From CAZOEL01 sp964578835 (lineage in GTDB: Bacteria; Desulfobacterota; Syntrophobacteria; Syntrophobacterales; Syntrophobacteraceae), in contig CAZOEL010000003.1 of assembly GCA_964578835.1 (NCBI GenBank), positions 1-64,000 of the forward strand: a stretch of 64,000 nt of DNA, read 5' to 3'. The stretch's first letter is position 1. The number at the start of each line of letters is the position of its first letter. The notes under the pieces are model-generated. The model was given only the letters and a program-made list of their open reading frames with translations. It had not been told where the DNA came from and made no database searches. The position numbers were made by a program, and so were the translations under genes. Positions 36,091-43,929 of this stretch are shown here, in pieces.

Positions 36091-36280
36091 GCCCTGAAAG
36101 GGCGAAATAGCGTAGCCCGGGGCATCGCCCCGGGTAGAGATTCCGCCATATTCTCCAAGCCCTGTAAGGGCGAGATAACCACTTTCCGGATATTTCGCCC
36201 CTTCAGGGCTCCGGGGAGGTTGTGCGGCTCCCGGACCCGGGGCGTTGCCCCGGGCTATGGTATTTCGCCCTTTCAGGGCT
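36091..36280. repeat. Array of palindromic repeats (CCCTGAAAGGGCGAAATA type)
   Basis: Units GCCCTGAAAGGGCGAAATA, GCCCTGTAAGGGCGAGATA and the inverse TATTTCGCCCTTTCAGGGC occur in both orientations. They are separated by two copies of the hairpin CCCGGGGC-N4-GCCCCGGG (loop ATC or GTT region). This repeat class is dispersed in many environmental bacterial genomes and has no known function. Confidence 0.8.
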
Positions 36281-36521
36281 TTCACGGGAAGCATTCGGGA
36301 GCGAAGTGCAGGGAAAAAGATCCCGTACACATGGTCATTTCTGAATGAGAACAAATTTACCGTGGATGAAGGAAAGAGAATCACCATAAATGGAATTCAT
36401 TGAAAAGGCGCAAAGAAGACTTCCAGACAGTAACGAGCCGCGGTCACAGCAGGCCATTGACCAACGACTGGCGCTAGATGGCGGAGGATTCAAGCGTCAG
36501 CCGGCGCATAGGCTTCATTGA

Positions 36522-36839
36522 GTAGTCAGTTTCCTCTCTCTTTTCCTGGTTCTTTTTGCCGCCGTCTTCTCATGGCAGTCCTGGCGTGAAGAGAAAGCAG
36601 CCAAGGTTGAGAGCCTGCGGAACCTCATGGAACTTGAGGAACAGGCCATAGATACCTACTTTGTGCAGCTGCAAAACATTATGCGGGTGCTGAGCCAGGA
36701 CTTGACGGGAGTAACCGATGCAATCGACCTCGATCAAGCTTTCAAGCTGGTAAGACGATTCAAGGATCTTTATCTGGAGCTCTTTAACAAAGCCGTCATC
36801 AGCTCCCTCCGCTCAGATTTCCACCGTCCCTGGTGGTGA
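36522..36839 (+). pseudogene. Fragment of a membrane sensor protein
   Basis: After a stop at 36519 the frame encodes a transmembrane helix (SFLSLFLVLFAAVFSWQSW), then a periplasmic-looking helical segment (LMELEEQAIDTYFVQLQNIM and DLDQAFKLVRRFKDLYLELF) and stops. This looks like the N-terminal part of a sensor kinase or diguanylate cyclase that has lost its start codon and its output half. No ATG or GTG precedes the membrane helix; the first ATG is at 36627. It could alternatively be a small soluble gene of 70 residues. Confidence 0.45.
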
Positions 36840-36889
36840 CCGGAGAAACCCTTAAACGAATATCATAGCAACATCTCATAGAAATGGTC

Positions 36890-36918
36890 TTGACATTGGC
36901 GATGTAGTATCATAATTT
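36890..36918 (+). promoter_or_regulatory. Sigma-70-type promoter for the IclR gene
   Basis: TTGACA and TAATTT are separated by exactly 17 bases, giving a start near 36925, about 26 bases before the ATG. This is one of the clearest housekeeping promoters in the window. Confidence 0.75.
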
Positions 36919-36950
36919 TTGTCTCGCAGAAACAAACGAGGTTTTAATAG

Positions 36951-37754
36951 ATGAAACCACGAACTCCCAAAGAAACTTCAGAATCCCGCTACCTAGTCGA
37001 GTCGCTGACCAAGGGCTTGGCGATACTCGAACTGTTCACGCTCGAATCTCCCACGTTGAGTCTAGCTGACATCGTTTCATCCCTCGGATTGAACAAGAGC
37101 ACGGCTTTCAGGTTTTTATCAACCCTGGAAGCCTCGGGTTATCTGGAAAGAGACCCGCTAACGCGCCGCTATCGGCCGTCATTGAAGGTTTTGCGGCTGG
37201 GGTTCAGAGCTATCAATCTGGAGGTTCGGCAAGTCGCCAGGCCCTATTTGGAGCGCCTGTCTCAAGAGCTCGGAGAGACTGTAAGCCTGGGCGTTCTGAG
37301 TGGGACGGACGTCGTCTATGTGGATAGGGTCAGAAACCAGGCCATTGTGGGGGTTCTCCTCGATATTGGATCCCACCTGCCGGTGTACAGCACGACACTC
37401 GGCAAGGTTCTCCTGGCTGAATTAGCACCTGACGAGCTTGCCGCTTTTGTCGAGAAGATCAAATTCGAGGAGCTTACACACAAAACGCTCGTTAAACCGG
37501 AGACGCTGCTCAACGAGCTTTCGGTTGTCCGCGAACAGGGATACGCGATTTGCGATGAAGAGCTTGCCGTAGGCCTCAGGGCCGCGGGCGCCGCCATTCG
37601 CAACAACAACGGGAAAGCGATTGCTGCAATCAACGTGTCCGGTTCTGCGAGCACGATCAGCCTCGAACGACTTCTGTCGGTGGTGGCGCCGGCTGTGGTG
37701 AGAACGGCGAACCAGATTTCTTTAGCCCTCGGCTACGCTGCAAAATCTCAATAG
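36951..37754 (+). CDS. IclR-family transcriptional regulator
   Basis: This 267-residue regulator has an N-terminal winged helix-turn-helix (SLADIVSSLGLNKSTAFRFLSTLEASGYL, about 38-66) and the C-terminal IclR effector domain, with typical segments such as LGVLSGTDVVYVDRV and the C-terminal GYAICDEELAVGLRAAGAAI. GAGG precedes the ATG. It is followed on the same strand by the TAXI-TRAP transporter and CoA-transferase genes and most likely controls them in response to their substrate. An inverted repeat at 37827-37858 is a possible operator. Confidence 0.93.
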   Translation: MKPRTPKETSESRYLVESLTKGLAILELFTLESPTLSLADIVSSLGLNKSTAFRFLSTLEASGYLERDPLTRRYRPSLKVLRLGFRAINLEVRQVARPYLERLSQELGETVSLGVLSGTDVVYVDRVRNQAIVGVLLDIGSHLPVYSTTLGKVLLAELAPDELAAFVEKIKFEELTHKTLVKPETLLNELSVVREQGYAICDEELAVGLRAAGAAIRNNNGKAIAAINVSGSASTISLERLLSVVAPAVVRTANQISLALGYAAKSQ

Positions 37755-37826
37755 ATGGGCGCCCTCTGAAATGTGCGAAAAAGCGACCGGCATGGAAGTT
37801 TAGCCTGCCTGCTGCGCATTTCTACG

Positions 37827-37858
37827 GCTAAACCTTTTTTCTAATTCTGCGGTTTAGC
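37827..37858. promoter_or_regulatory. Inverted repeat before the TRAP receptor gene, possible IclR operator
   Basis: GCTAAACC and GGTTTAGC form a perfect 8-bp inverted repeat with a 16-base spacer containing TTTTTT. It could be an IclR operator, or the end of the iclR transcript. It lies about 60 bases before the receptor ATG. Confidence 0.4.
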
Positions 37859-37915
37859 TCCGTGAGGATTGCGGCCTGACAGAGACTGGTTTTGCGAACA
37901 TCAAGGAGGCGTAGA

Positions 37916-38929
37916 ATGGGTATCGACAGGTTGGTTGCAGGTGGAAGGGGCCTATCCAGGAGAGAATTCCTTAGAGTTTCCGCGCTCGTCGGAGGAATTG
38001 CAGCTATTGGTGGAGGACCTGGATCGGTATTTGCCCAGACGAAGCAGAGGATCTCGGTGGCAACGGGAGGCATGGGCGGAGTCTACTTTGTATTGGGAGG
38101 CGGCGTTGCGAGCCTTTTAACGAAATATGCGGATGTAGAAGCCACAGCCGAAGTGACTGCGGCGTCTGTGGACAACTGCAAGCTTCTCGGCGCCAAGAAA
38201 TCAGATATCGGGTTCGTCATTGCAGACACGGGATACGACGCCTATAAGGGAACCGGCGTATTCAAGAAGCCCTTGCCTCTGAGAGTTCTGACGGTCATCT
38301 ATCCTCACAAAAATCATGTAGTGACTTTGGATGGCAAAGGAATAAAACAGGTCGCCGATCTCAAGGGAAAAAGAGTCTCCACCGGCTCGCCCGGCAGCGG
38401 CACGGAAGTTATCGCTCTCAGGATATTGGAAGCGGCCGGGCTCGATCCCCAAAAAGACATAACGATGGACCGGCTGGGCATAGCGGAATCAGGCAATGCG
38501 CTCAAAGACGGCAAAATCGACGCCTATTTCTGGTCCGGCGGCGTGCCCACCGCGGCGGTAATGGACGTGGCGGCCTCCCCCGGAATCAAGATGCTCATTG
38601 TTCCACATGCCGATCTCGTTGACAACATGAATGCAAAATATGGCGACATCTACTACAAATCCTCCATTCCGAAGCAAACATATGCCGGCGTCGATGTGGA
38701 TACGCCCGTTTCGGCCGTAGCGAACCTCATAATGTGCCATGAGGAGATGGACGAGGAGATTGCGTACAAGACGGTGAGGACCATTTTCGATCATCTTCCC
38801 GAACTGATCGCAATCCACAAGGAAGCCGGCAACATCGATATCAAAAACGGCGCATCGAGCGTCATGGTTCCATACCACAAGGGCGCAGCCAAGTTCTTCA
38901 AGGAAAACGGCCTGGATGTTCCGGTGTAG
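37916..38929 (+). CDS. TAXI-family TRAP transporter solute-binding protein
   Basis: This 337-residue periplasmic receptor starts at ATG 37916, after AAGGAGGCGTAGA. It has a twin-arginine signal (SRREFLRVSALVGGIAAIGG) with cleavage near VFAQ. The mature part has the TAXI features ISVATGGMGGVYFVLGGG and, near residue 165, STGSPGSGTEVIALRILEAAG. TAXI receptors bind organic acids such as glutamate or 2-oxoglutarate-like compounds; the ligand here is not known. It precedes the fused permease by about 130 bases, with a hairpin between. Confidence 0.94.
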   Translation: MGIDRLVAGGRGLSRREFLRVSALVGGIAAIGGGPGSVFAQTKQRISVATGGMGGVYFVLGGGVASLLTKYADVEATAEVTAASVDNCKLLGAKKSDIGFVIADTGYDAYKGTGVFKKPLPLRVLTVIYPHKNHVVTLDGKGIKQVADLKGKRVSTGSPGSGTEVIALRILEAAGLDPQKDITMDRLGIAESGNALKDGKIDAYFWSGGVPTAAVMDVAASPGIKMLIVPHADLVDNMNAKYGDIYYKSSIPKQTYAGVDVDTPVSAVANLIMCHEEMDEEIAYKTVRTIFDHLPELIAIHKEAGNIDIKNGASSVMVPYHKGAAKFFKENGLDVPV

Positions 38930-38938
38930 CAAATGACG

Positions 38939-38980
38939 GCCGCACGAAGAAGCCTGTACGCGCTCTTCTCGTGCGGCGCC
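38939..38980 (+). terminator. Hairpin between receptor and permease genes
   Basis: CCGCACGAAGAAG and CTTCTCGTGCGG pair with one bulged base around a short loop, followed by a pyrimidine-rich run. It may cause partial termination, so that more receptor than permease is made. Confidence 0.45.
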
Positions 38981-39056
38981 CTCCTTCTTTGACTGCATCA
39001 AGGCAAAAGATTCTGAGAAATATTCCCTTGCAGAAGGACGCACCCGGAGGCGATCA

Positions 39057-41042
39057 ATGGAAAACGACTCTAGAGAGCAGGCCGAATACTCCAAGAGCGG
39101 TCTCACTGAAGAACAAGAAAAGAAGATCGAGCAACTCATAGAGGAAGAAGAAGGGGTAACCAGGAAGGTTAGCGGAATCTGGGACGCCATCATCACCTCG
39201 CTGGCTGTGGCGATGTCTCTTTTCGCCATCTATTCAAGCATATTTCCTCTAACAACGCATATCCTGAGAGGAGTTCATGTCGCATTCCTCCTTGTCCTCT
39301 CATTTCTCTATTACCCAATGAGCAAAACATTCAAAGGAAAAATAGGCGCGGTCGACATAGCGCTCGCGCTTTGCAGCATTGCCTGCATCGGCTACATGTT
39401 CGTTGATTTTGACGACTTCATCTACCGCGCGGTGACGCCCGAACTGTGGGACAAGATCTTCGGGGTGGCCTTCCTCATACTCATACTGGAAGCCACGAGG
39501 CGGAGCTCGGGATGGATCATGCCCATCACGTGCATGCTCTTTCTGGCATACGCCTATTTCGGACCATCGATGCCCGCTCCCTGGACTCATAAAGGGTACG
39601 ACTTGGAACGGATTGTCGGTCATATGTACATGACGCTCGAAGGCGTCTTCGGCGTCCCGATCGACGTGTCATCCACCATTATTATCATGTTCTGCATCTT
39701 TGGCGGGTTCCTCACCGTATCGGGCGCAGGCAAGTTTTTTGTCGATTTTGCTTTCACCGCGATGGGGAGAAAGCCTACGGCAGCCGGCAGAGCGGTTATT
39801 GCGACCTCGTATTTCATGGCGATGGCGTCCGGGTCGGGAGTTGCGAATACGGTCGCCATCGGCTCCGTAGCTTATCCGATGCTGGAGAAGTCCGGATACG
39901 ACAGGAACAATGCGGGCGGATTTCTGGCGGCCGGCGGAATGGGCGCAGTGATTACGCCCCCCGTCATGGGCGCTGCAGCATTCCTCATCGCCGAATTTCT
40001 CAAGATAAGCTACATCGAAGTAGTTCTCCTCGGCGCCATACCTGCGGCTCTCTACTATTGGGGTCTGCTCCTCATGGTTGAATTCGACGCCAAGAAGTTC
40101 GGGTTGAAAGCGGTTGAAATACAGAAAGAGCATTCACTGTGGCAACTGACAAAGTTGTACGGTTATCAATTCCTTCCTCTTGTCGCAATCGTTGTCCTTC
40201 TCGTAAAGGGATTCACCCCTCAATTGGCCGTGCTCGCCGCCATTATCACCTGCTTTCTCGCCTCCTTCATCCGGAAGGAAACACGCTTCACCCCGCCAAA
40301 GTTCATTAAGGCTCTGAAGGAAGGATCGATCACTGTTCTCAATGTTGCAGCCATATGCGCGGCGGCGGGCATAATAGTCGGCACGGTAAGCCTGACAGGG
40401 CTTGGCCTGAAGCTCTCCTCGATTATTATCGAATACGCCGGCGGCAGTCTTCTTTTTACCGCCCTTTTTGCCGGAATCATCTGCTGGATTATAGGACTTG
40501 CCGTTCCCATCACGGCTACCTACATCATTGCCGCTGTCATCGTGGCTCCTTCCTTGACCAAGTTGGGCGTTCCCGACTATGCCGCTCACATGTTTATTTT
40601 CTATTACGCTCTTCTTTCCGAGGTATCTCCACCCACGGCTTTATCTCCCTTCGCCGCGGCGGCCATCACCTGCGGCAGTCCCTACAAGACGACCGTAATG
40701 GCGTGGAAGTATTCTATAACCGCTTTTCTTCTCCCTTTTATCTTCGTCTTGCTTCCCAGCGGCAGAGCATTGCTTCTTCATTGGGAAGGCGTTGGCGTAA
40801 CGGCCGGCGTCTGGACAATCATTATGGCCTTTGTGGGTATCGGACTTCTCGCTTCAGGCTGTTCCGGTTGGCTGTGCAAAAGGTCCACCACCATCGAGCG
40901 GGCCATCACCGTCATTGGCGCTCTAGCGTTTGTCTACCCTCACGCAATGGGGGACGTGATTGGCTTCATCTGCCTGGCTATTGTGATTCTTTCACAAAAG
41001 GTGCTCAGGAAAGAAGATCCGGCTCTGAGCGTAGCAGCCTAG
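39057..41042 (+). CDS. TRAP transporter permease, fused small and large subunits (DctQM type)
   Basis: This 661-residue inner-membrane protein is the fused 4TM/12TM form that accompanies TAXI receptors. After a charged cytoplasmic head (EEQEKKIEQLIEEEEG), about four helices form the DctQ-like part and the rest the DctM-like part. The DctM part carries the conserved AMASGSGVANTVAIGSVAYP and GAVITPPVMGAAAFLIAEF loops, and later LSEVSPPTALSPFAAAAI. Transport is driven by an ion gradient. GGAGG precedes the ATG. The CoA-transferase genes start 110 bases downstream. Confidence 0.95.
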   Translation: MENDSREQAEYSKSGLTEEQEKKIEQLIEEEEGVTRKVSGIWDAIITSLAVAMSLFAIYSSIFPLTTHILRGVHVAFLLVLSFLYYPMSKTFKGKIGAVDIALALCSIACIGYMFVDFDDFIYRAVTPELWDKIFGVAFLILILEATRRSSGWIMPITCMLFLAYAYFGPSMPAPWTHKGYDLERIVGHMYMTLEGVFGVPIDVSSTIIIMFCIFGGFLTVSGAGKFFVDFAFTAMGRKPTAAGRAVIATSYFMAMASGSGVANTVAIGSVAYPMLEKSGYDRNNAGGFLAAGGMGAVITPPVMGAAAFLIAEFLKISYIEVVLLGAIPAALYYWGLLLMVEFDAKKFGLKAVEIQKEHSLWQLTKLYGYQFLPLVAIVVLLVKGFTPQLAVLAAIITCFLASFIRKETRFTPPKFIKALKEGSITVLNVAAICAAAGIIVGTVSLTGLGLKLSSIIIEYAGGSLLFTALFAGIICWIIGLAVPITATYIIAAVIVAPSLTKLGVPDYAAHMFIFYYALLSEVSPPTALSPFAAAAITCGSPYKTTVMAWKYSITAFLLPFIFVLLPSGRALLLHWEGVGVTAGVWTIIMAFVGIGLLASGCSGWLCKRSTTIERAITVIGALAFVYPHAMGDVIGFICLAIVILSQKVLRKEDPALSVAA

Positions 41043-41155
41043 AAAGCGCTCCAGTCTGCTCCTCCGGGGCCGGTCCGCAAAGATCGGCTCCAGAGAAACC
41101 GCTGGAATTCAAACCGCATTTGAAGATGAAACCAACAAGCGAATGAGAATACTCC

Positions 41156-42133
41156 ATGAGCATTTATCCTGAGATCGAGGACAAATTGATGCCTCTTTCG
41201 GAGGCTGTTAAAAGGTTCATAAAGGACGGCGCACAGATCGCCATTTGCGGATTCACGGTGACAAGAAATCCCATGGCCGCAATTTATGAAATTGTAAGGC
41301 AGGGGATAAAAGATATTCATCTCGTCTGCCACTCCAATGGCCAGGCTCTCGATGTTCTCATCGGAGCCGGCTGCGTGAAACGGGTGGAGATAGCCTATGG
41401 CGGAAACGGTAGATATGCTCCCACTTGCATCAGGTTCAAAAAAGCGATTCAAAGGGGAGAAATCCAGTTCGAGGATTATTCGAATTACCAGATGAGCCTG
41501 AGGTTTTTAGCGGGCGCGCTCAGCATTCCCTTCATTCCTACGAAATCGGGCTTGGGGACCGACATTGTCAGACTTGAGGGTTTTTCCGAAGAAATCAGAA
41601 AAGAACGGAAGGTGGCTCCGAAGAAGCTGGAAATTATCCAGAACCCTTTCAATGAAATGGATGACAAGGTCGTTCTTCTCCCAGCCCTCAACCCCGACGT
41701 CACTATTCTTCATGCACAATATGTCGGGGAAGATGGAACAGTCCGCGTAAAAGGCCTTACTTTCGCCGACATCGAGCAAGCCAAAGCAGCGGATACGGTA
41801 ATCGTCACCTGCGAGGAAATAGCGCCCAAGTCCTTCATTCGTCAAGATCCGGATCAGAACTCGCTGCCTCCTTTCTTCATCGACGCCATCGTGAAGGTTC
41901 CTTTCGGAGCGCATCCCACAGCGTGCCATTACTTCTACGACTACGATCCGGTTCACCTGAACCATTATAAAAAGGTGGCGGAAGACGATGCGGCTTTTAG
42001 CGATTATCTCCAGGAATGGGTCTACGGAGCTTCCTCTCATGAGGAATATCTTGAAAAGGTGGGTAAGGCCAACCTGGGGCGCATCAAGGCGAGTCCGACG
42101 CTCGGCTACGCCCCGGGTCTCGATCGCAAGTAG
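41156..42133 (+). CDS. CoA-transferase subunit A (glutaconate CoA-transferase-like)
   Basis: This 325-residue protein belongs to CoA-transferase family I alpha subunits: a typical DGAQIAICGFTVTRNPMAAI start, IHLVCHSNGQALDVLIGAG, and late NPDVTILHAQYVGEDGTVRV. Together with the next gene it should form a heteromeric enzyme that moves CoA to a carboxylic acid. It follows the TRAP permease and shares its strand, so the acid imported by the transporter is a plausible substrate. The ribosome binding site is weak (GAGAA). Confidence 0.92.
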   Translation: MSIYPEIEDKLMPLSEAVKRFIKDGAQIAICGFTVTRNPMAAIYEIVRQGIKDIHLVCHSNGQALDVLIGAGCVKRVEIAYGGNGRYAPTCIRFKKAIQRGEIQFEDYSNYQMSLRFLAGALSIPFIPTKSGLGTDIVRLEGFSEEIRKERKVAPKKLEIIQNPFNEMDDKVVLLPALNPDVTILHAQYVGEDGTVRVKGLTFADIEQAKAADTVIVTCEEIAPKSFIRQDPDQNSLPPFFIDAIVKVPFGAHPTACHYFYDYDPVHLNHYKKVAEDDAAFSDYLQEWVYGASSHEEYLEKVGKANLGRIKASPTLGYAPGLDRK

Positions 42134-42148
42134 GAGGTTAAGCCAGCC

Positions 42149-42910
42149 ATGAGAGCGTACACGGACAAAGAAATGATGGCGATAAGCGCTGCGCGCTTCA
42201 TCAAAAACGGTGATATCGTATTTGCCGGCACGGGCGTTTCCATGCTGGCCGCAACTGCGGCAAAAAGGATTTATGCGCCCAAGGCGATGGTGTTTTTTGA
42301 AACGGGCGGAATAGACCCGTCATTGGATGAAATTCCCATGGCCGTTGCCGACCCGAGAGTAATGTCCGGCACTTGCCTCAATTCCGGCCTTATCGAGGCA
42401 TTTTCTATTGTAGGCCACAAAAAGCTCCATACAGTCGCTTTCCTTGGAGCCGCTCAAATCGATCGGTACGGAAATCTAAACACCACAGCAATCGGCGATT
42501 ATCACAAACCGAAGACGAGATTCTCCGGAAGTGGCGGAGCTTGCGATGTGGCTTCTTTCGCTTCTGGAGTGATCACCTTCATGCAGCATGAAAAAAGGAG
42601 GTTCGTTGAGAATCTCGACTATTTTACCAGCGTGGGCTGGTATAAGGGCGGCGATTCCCGAAAGCGCTTGGGGCTGGTAAGAGGCGGCGCCATGGCGGTC
42701 GTCACAAACCTTGGCATCATGAAGTTTGACGATGAAACGAAGGAGATGTACCTCGCCACGTACTATCCGGGAGTCAGGAAAGAAGAGATATTGGAGAACA
42801 TGGGTTTTCCCGTCGATGTTTCACGGGCGCGCGAATCCGCCCCGCCGACTGAAGAAGAGCTCAGGATATTGAGAGAAGAGGTGGATCCGCAACGTTTGAT
42901 ATTGGGTTGA
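42149..42910 (+). CDS. CoA-transferase subunit B (glutaconate CoA-transferase-like)
   Basis: This 253-residue beta subunit lies 15 bases after subunit A, with AGGAGG before the ATG. VFFETGGIDPSL places Glu51 close to the position of the catalytic Glu (E54) of Acidaminococcus GctB. GSGGACDVASFA and the late TNLGIMKFDDETKEMYLATYYPGV are also typical. It completes the enzyme encoded with subunit A. Substrate specificity cannot be read from sequence; glutaconate-like, oxoadipate-like or aromatic-acid CoA transfer are all possible. Confidence 0.93.
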   Translation: MRAYTDKEMMAISAARFIKNGDIVFAGTGVSMLAATAAKRIYAPKAMVFFETGGIDPSLDEIPMAVADPRVMSGTCLNSGLIEAFSIVGHKKLHTVAFLGAAQIDRYGNLNTTAIGDYHKPKTRFSGSGGACDVASFASGVITFMQHEKRRFVENLDYFTSVGWYKGGDSRKRLGLVRGGAMAVVTNLGIMKFDDETKEMYLATYYPGVRKEEILENMGFPVDVSRARESAPPTEEELRILREEVDPQRLILG

Positions 42911-42962
42911 ATTAGGTTGGTTGGAGCTCGGCGTCTCCTCAAAAGATACTGGATGCCGGTTT

Positions 42963-43032
42963 CCGGATGCTGGATAAGAAAATGATCCGGCGTATTTGAG
43001 CCCGACGTTTCTATCCGGCGTCCAGCATCCGG
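42963..43032. repeat. Inverted repeat in convergent intergenic region
   Basis: CCGGATGCTGGA and TCCAGCATCCGG form a perfect 12-bp inverted repeat around 46 bases that contain further CCGGCG elements. It lies between the CoA-transferase gene and a convergent gene, and may be a bidirectional terminator or dispersed repeat. Confidence 0.6.
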
Positions 43033-43104
43033 TAATTTTAAAAAATGAGATCACCCATCAAATAATGAATGATCGGGAGGCGCTCCACCGATTTCATGAA
43101 TGGT

Positions 43105-43527
43105 TTACTTTGGGAACTTCAGGGTGATGATATCGGCGCCTTTCTCCTTTTCAGCCTTTACGCCTATTTCAATGCTGCTTTCCCTGATGCCGATCGCTAA
43201 GGGAGTCTTGCCTTCTTCTTCGTCGAAGTGAGCAATCGCCCTGATAGCTTCGATCACTTCTCCCGCCAATTCCGGGTCCGGGGAAGGCAGCCGGGACTCG
43301 CGATATTTAGCCAGCACCTGTACCTCTCCATCATCGGATTTACAGATGGAGATCTTCTTGGCATTGCTGTCGATTCCATAAAGAATTGCAAGAGCTATCC
43401 ACTTCAAAGCCGCCTCTCTCTTGTCGGCTTCGTTCTTTACGCCCGTCATTTCTTTCAACGGATCCGCCGTCACAAAGCAATCGCACATCTCCTGGACTTT
43501 AAGATGCAAACTACGCTTATCCTTCAT
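43105..43527 (-). CDS. Hypothetical protein, 140 residues
   Basis: The start at MKDKRSLHLKVQEMCDCF is supported by GAGGAGGCGGGTGCT just upstream; a longer frame exists but lacks a good site. The protein is a mixed alpha/beta sequence with no membrane segment (DPLKEMTGVKNEADKREAALKWIALAIL, then KKISICKSDDGEVQVLAKY, then a final DIITLKFPK). I recognise no family. It is monocistronic and convergent with the CoA-transferase genes. Confidence 0.7.
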   Translation of the reverse strand: MKDKRSLHLKVQEMCDCFVTADPLKEMTGVKNEADKREAALKWIALAILYGIDSNAKKISICKSDDGEVQVLAKYRESRLPSPDPELAGEVIEAIRAIAHFDEEEGKTPLAIGIRESSIEIGVKAEKEKGADIITLKFPK

Positions 43528-43929
43528 AGCACCCGCCTCCTCTTTCAAGAGCTTATCTACAATAAAAAAACAGTCTTTGTCTAAACAAGCGCCAAACTTT
43601 TGTGATTTATTCACAGGGCTAACAGTCTACATGTATTCTTTTTGTCTTTCCCTATGCGAGTCTCGCAAAACTTTAAATTACGATAAGAACTCCCTGCCCT
43701 TAATCAAGCTTAGCTCAGCCCCTTTTTCGAACTGGACTGAATCCCTTTTCCAGCACATATATTTAACTTCATCTATATCCCCCTATTTATTTCAGCACTC
43801 TGGATAAATAACTTTAGAAGAAATGATCGCACGTCACTTCATCGCCAATGATGAATGAGATCTCGTTCGCCCGATCGACCGCACCGAGCGCAAGCATCTT
43901 TTGACTTCGAGCTCAAGGAAGGAGACATT
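43528..43929. other. Divergent intergenic region
   Basis: This AT-rich stretch separates the leftward hypothetical gene from glgX. It should hold both promoters, but I cannot pick a convincing -35/-10 pair. No gene is supported. Confidence 0.5.
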
